A stretch of 9,289 nt of DNA from Amylibacter sp. Lineage in GTDB: Bacteria > Pseudomonadota > Alphaproteobacteria > Rhodobacterales > Rhodobacteraceae. Shown here in pieces: positions 7,329-9,289 of this stretch (positions within the stretch are counted from its first letter, which is position 1; each line of letters opens with the position of its first letter). A program made the translations under genes and the position numbers. Under the pieces are notes generated by a model. The model was given only the letters and a program-made list of their open reading frames with translations. It was not told the DNA's origin and ran no database searches. Location of the stretch: contig DAOUQS010000062.1 of the NCBI GenBank assembly GCA_030625465.1, positions 1 to 9,289 of the forward strand, written 5' to 3'.

Positions 7329-9289
7329 TCATTTGGATGCAGAAATTTTTGCGGCAGTGTTTTGTGTGACTTCGGATGAATTATAGGCCTGCCACTTGGC
7401 AATCATCTGCAGCAGGGTCTCCTTGCGAATAGGCTTGCTTAGATAGTCATCCATGCCCGCATCGATACATCGTTCCCGGTCACCTTTCATGGCATTGGCG
7501 GTCAATGCAATTATAGGTGTTTTAGGCCAGCCTTTGGCCGCTTCGATATCGCGTATTTTATGTGTTGCCTCCAGCCCGTCCATTTCCGGCATAGACATGT
7601 CCATAAGAATAATATCAGGTTTCAATTCCACAAAGGCATCAACCGCTTCGCGCCCGTTCTGGGTTATTGTAAGACGTGGTTTCGTGATTTTCAGCATGGT
7701 TTTCAAAACCAGCTGGTTTGTTCTGTTATCTTCGGCCACTAGTATGTTCAACGGTTCGGTATTTTTATCATATTTGTTTTTATCGGCAGGACTGGAATGT
7801 GATTTTTTATGTGGGGTCTCTATATTCAATGCTGATATTACAGCATTTCGCAACACCTGCGCGCGTGCGGGTTTTAGCATTGTTCCATTGATACGAAGAC
7901 GTTTCTTTGTTGCCAGATCGATACCCTGATCAACAGAGGACAGCATGATGATGGGAAGATCGTCATAACGGTTATTTTCGCGGATATACTCGGCCAGCAT
8001 CGCCCCGTCCATTTCCGGCATTTGAAAATCCAGAATAGCAAAATCAAACACTTTACCTGCATCATATGTCTTTTCCAAAAGCCGCAAGGCCGCTTTTCCT
8101 GATGCTGCTGTCTGACACTCAACACCCCAACTGCGCAGCCGCTCGGATAGAATGTTCAGGTTGACAGCCAGGTCATCGACGACCAGCGCGGTTTTCCTTG
8201 CTATGTCAACTTTCAAGTCATCGTGTTCATTTGGAATATCTGTCGAGACCGGTAGATCAAGCTGGATCGTGAAAACGGATCCTTTCCCGACTTTTGATTC
8301 AACTGAAATATTGCCGCCCATCATTTTGATCAGACGTGTGGAAATTGCCAACCCCAGACCGGTGCCTTCAAATTTACGGTTTGCCGCACCTTCAACCTGT
8401 TCAAACTCGTTGAAAATACTGTTTAATTTCTTATCCGGAATACCAATTCCGGTGTCTTCAATATCAATTCGGAATTCCACAATACCGGATTGCAGTTTTC
8501 CGCTTACATTAATCAATACATATCCGTTAAGCGTAAATTTGGCAGCATTCCCGACGATATTTGTCATGATTTGCCGTATGCGGCCTTCGTCGCCAAAATA
8601 TCCGTCAGGTAGGCTCGGATCAAAACGCAAGGTTACCTCGACATCTTTTTTGTTGGCTTTTGCCGCCACCAAAGCCACCACATCTTCCAATGCTTTGTTA
8701 AGGTTGAAAGCTGTGGGATCAAGTTCCAGTTTGCCGGCTTCTATTTTTGAAAAATCCAGAATATCGTTGATAATCGTCAATAGGGCGGCACCGGATGTTG
8801 CAATTGTTTCAGCATATATTTTCTGATCGCTATCAAGGTCGGTTTCCAGGATAAGCTCGGCCATGCCGATCACACCGTTCATTGGTGTTCTAATCTCGTG
8901 ACTCATATTGGCCAGAAACTCTGATTTTGCTTTGCTTGCTCTGGCCGCGGCATTGCTTGCAATGCGTAATTCCTGTTCCCGCTGGTCGCGTTCGGACAGG
9001 GCTGTTTCCAGGGTTATGACACTTTTGTTCAGGGCATGGAATTCAAGAGATACAAAACTTGGAAATTGACCATACTTCACATCATCACGGTTCATCGTAT
9101 GGGTCATACGTTCGTGGACGATACGCAAGGGGCGCATTGCTAGCTTGGAGACAAGAGCCATAAAAAGTGTGGAAATAATTGTTAAAGTGGTGAAGGTTTT
9201 AATTCTTGCGATATTAACATGATGTGCAATCATTTCCTGGCCTTGCGCCGTTGACCAGATAATATCCATGAAGCCGAATTTTTCACCAT
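7329..9289 (-). CDS. Hybrid sensor histidine kinase with two receiver domains, N-terminus cut by the window
   Basis: A membrane-bound hybrid histidine kinase. The frame stays open to the right edge, and the ATG at 9269 has no Shine-Dalgarno sequence, so the start is probably outside, along with any sensor domain. Numbered from M9269: membrane helix about 25-44, linker with probable coiled coil about 80-115, and HisKA with H124 in SHEIRTPMNG. The HATPase domain has N237 and N241 (N box), DTGIGI 272-277 and GTGLGLAI 302-309. Receiver 1 has D365/D366, phospho-acceptor D414 (ILDFQMPEMDG) and K466. Receiver 2 has E513/D514, D557 (LMDMSMPEMDG), T590 and K612. Key residues of all four domains are present. 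No HPt domain follows, so a separate phosphotransfer protein may be used. The signal and target are unknown. The gene is convergent to cco and more AT-rich. Confidence 0.93.
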   Translation of the reverse strand, partial: GEKFGFMDIIWSTAQGQEMIAHHVNIARIKTFTTLTIISTLFMALVSKLAMRPLRIVHERMTHTMNRDDVKYGQFPSFVSLEFHALNKSVITLETALSERDQREQELRIASNAAARASKAKSEFLANMSHEIRTPMNGVIGMAELILETDLDSDQKIYAETIATSGAALLTIINDILDFSKIEAGKLELDPTAFNLNKALEDVVALVAAKANKKDVEVTLRFDPSLPDGYFGDEGRIRQIMTNIVGNAAKFTLNGYVLINVSGKLQSGIVEFRIDIEDTGIGIPDKKLNSIFNEFEQVEGAANRKFEGTGLGLAISTRLIKMMGGNISVESKVGKGSVFTIQLDLPVSTDIPNEHDDLKVDIARKTALVVDDLAVNLNILSERLRSWGVECQTAASGKAALRLLEKTYDAGKVFDFAILDFQMPEMDGAMLAEYIRENNRYDDLPIIMLSSVDQGIDLATKKRLRINGTMLKPARAQVLRNAVISALNIETPHKKSHSSPADKNKYDKNTEPLNILVAEDNRTNQLVLKTMLKITKPRLTITQNGREAVDAFVELKPDIILMDMSMPEMDGLEATHKIRDIEAAKGWPKTPIIALTANAMKGDRERCIDAGMDDYLSKPIRKETLLQMIAKWQAYNSSEVTQNTAAKISASK

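Noticed and set aside
7010..7402. A 130-codon open frame on the - strand covering ccoS and the convergent gap
   Set aside because: It overlaps ccoS antisense and the kinase 3' end in another frame, has no recognisable domain and shows no good ribosome binding site.
7453..7929. A 158-codon open frame on the + strand opposite the receiver domains
   Set aside because: It lies antisense to the two intact receiver domains and its translation resembles no known family. It is explained by the codon bias of the true gene.
8152..8826. A 224-codon open frame on the + strand opposite the kinase gene
   Set aside because: It is fully antisense to the HisKA and HATPase coding region, whose motifs are unmistakable. 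Its translation shows no recognisable domain, so it is a shadow frame.
9267..9269. ATG at 9269 (- strand) as the true start of the kinase
   Set aside because: The frame remains open to the window edge, no Shine-Dalgarno sequence precedes this ATG, and a membrane kinase would be expected to have more N-terminal sequence. The gene is treated as partial.

Overview
The window carries most of a cbb3-type (high O2 affinity) cytochrome c oxidase locus on the + strand, followed by a convergent hybrid sensor kinase on the - strand. Gene order is ccoN (5' end cut by the window), ccoO, ccoQ, ccoP, then ccoG, ccoH, ccoI, ccoS. This is the ccoNOQP-ccoGHIS (fixNOQP-fixGHIS) arrangement typical of Alphaproteobacteria. 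The protein sequences look most like those of the Rhodobacterales (Roseobacter/Rhodobacter relatives), with a moderate GC content by eye. That placement is an inference from recall; no search was possible.

Region 1 (1-2867) encodes the oxidase itself: the haem-copper catalytic subunit CcoN, the monohaem cytochrome CcoO, the small membrane subunit CcoQ and the dihaem cytochrome CcoP. Electrons enter through the c-haems of CcoP and CcoO and reach the haem b3-CuB site in CcoN, where O2 is reduced and protons are pumped. Region 2 (2868-3000) is the only sizeable gap in the cluster and holds three consecutive potential stem-loops. Region 3 (3001-7194) encodes the assembly factors: CcoG (polyferredoxin linked to Cu(II) reduction), CcoH (membrane assembly protein), CcoI (P1B-type copper ATPase) and CcoS (small membrane protein needed for cofactor insertion). 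CcoQ/P, G/H, H/I and probably I/S overlap by ATGA junctions, which suggests translational coupling.

Region 4 (7195-7328) is a short convergent intergenic stretch with one inverted repeat and no convincing terminator. Region 5 (7329-9289, - strand) is a hybrid histidine kinase with a membrane segment, HisKA, HATPase and two receiver domains. Its N-terminus runs off the right edge. It is more AT-rich than the cco genes and has no demonstrated functional link to them.

I found no previously undescribed system. All genes match known families, catalytic residues are present wherever they lie inside the window, and no mobile element, CRISPR array, tRNA, rRNA or frameshift was seen. The most worthwhile points are the hairpin cluster between ccoP and ccoG and the identity of the neighbouring kinase.
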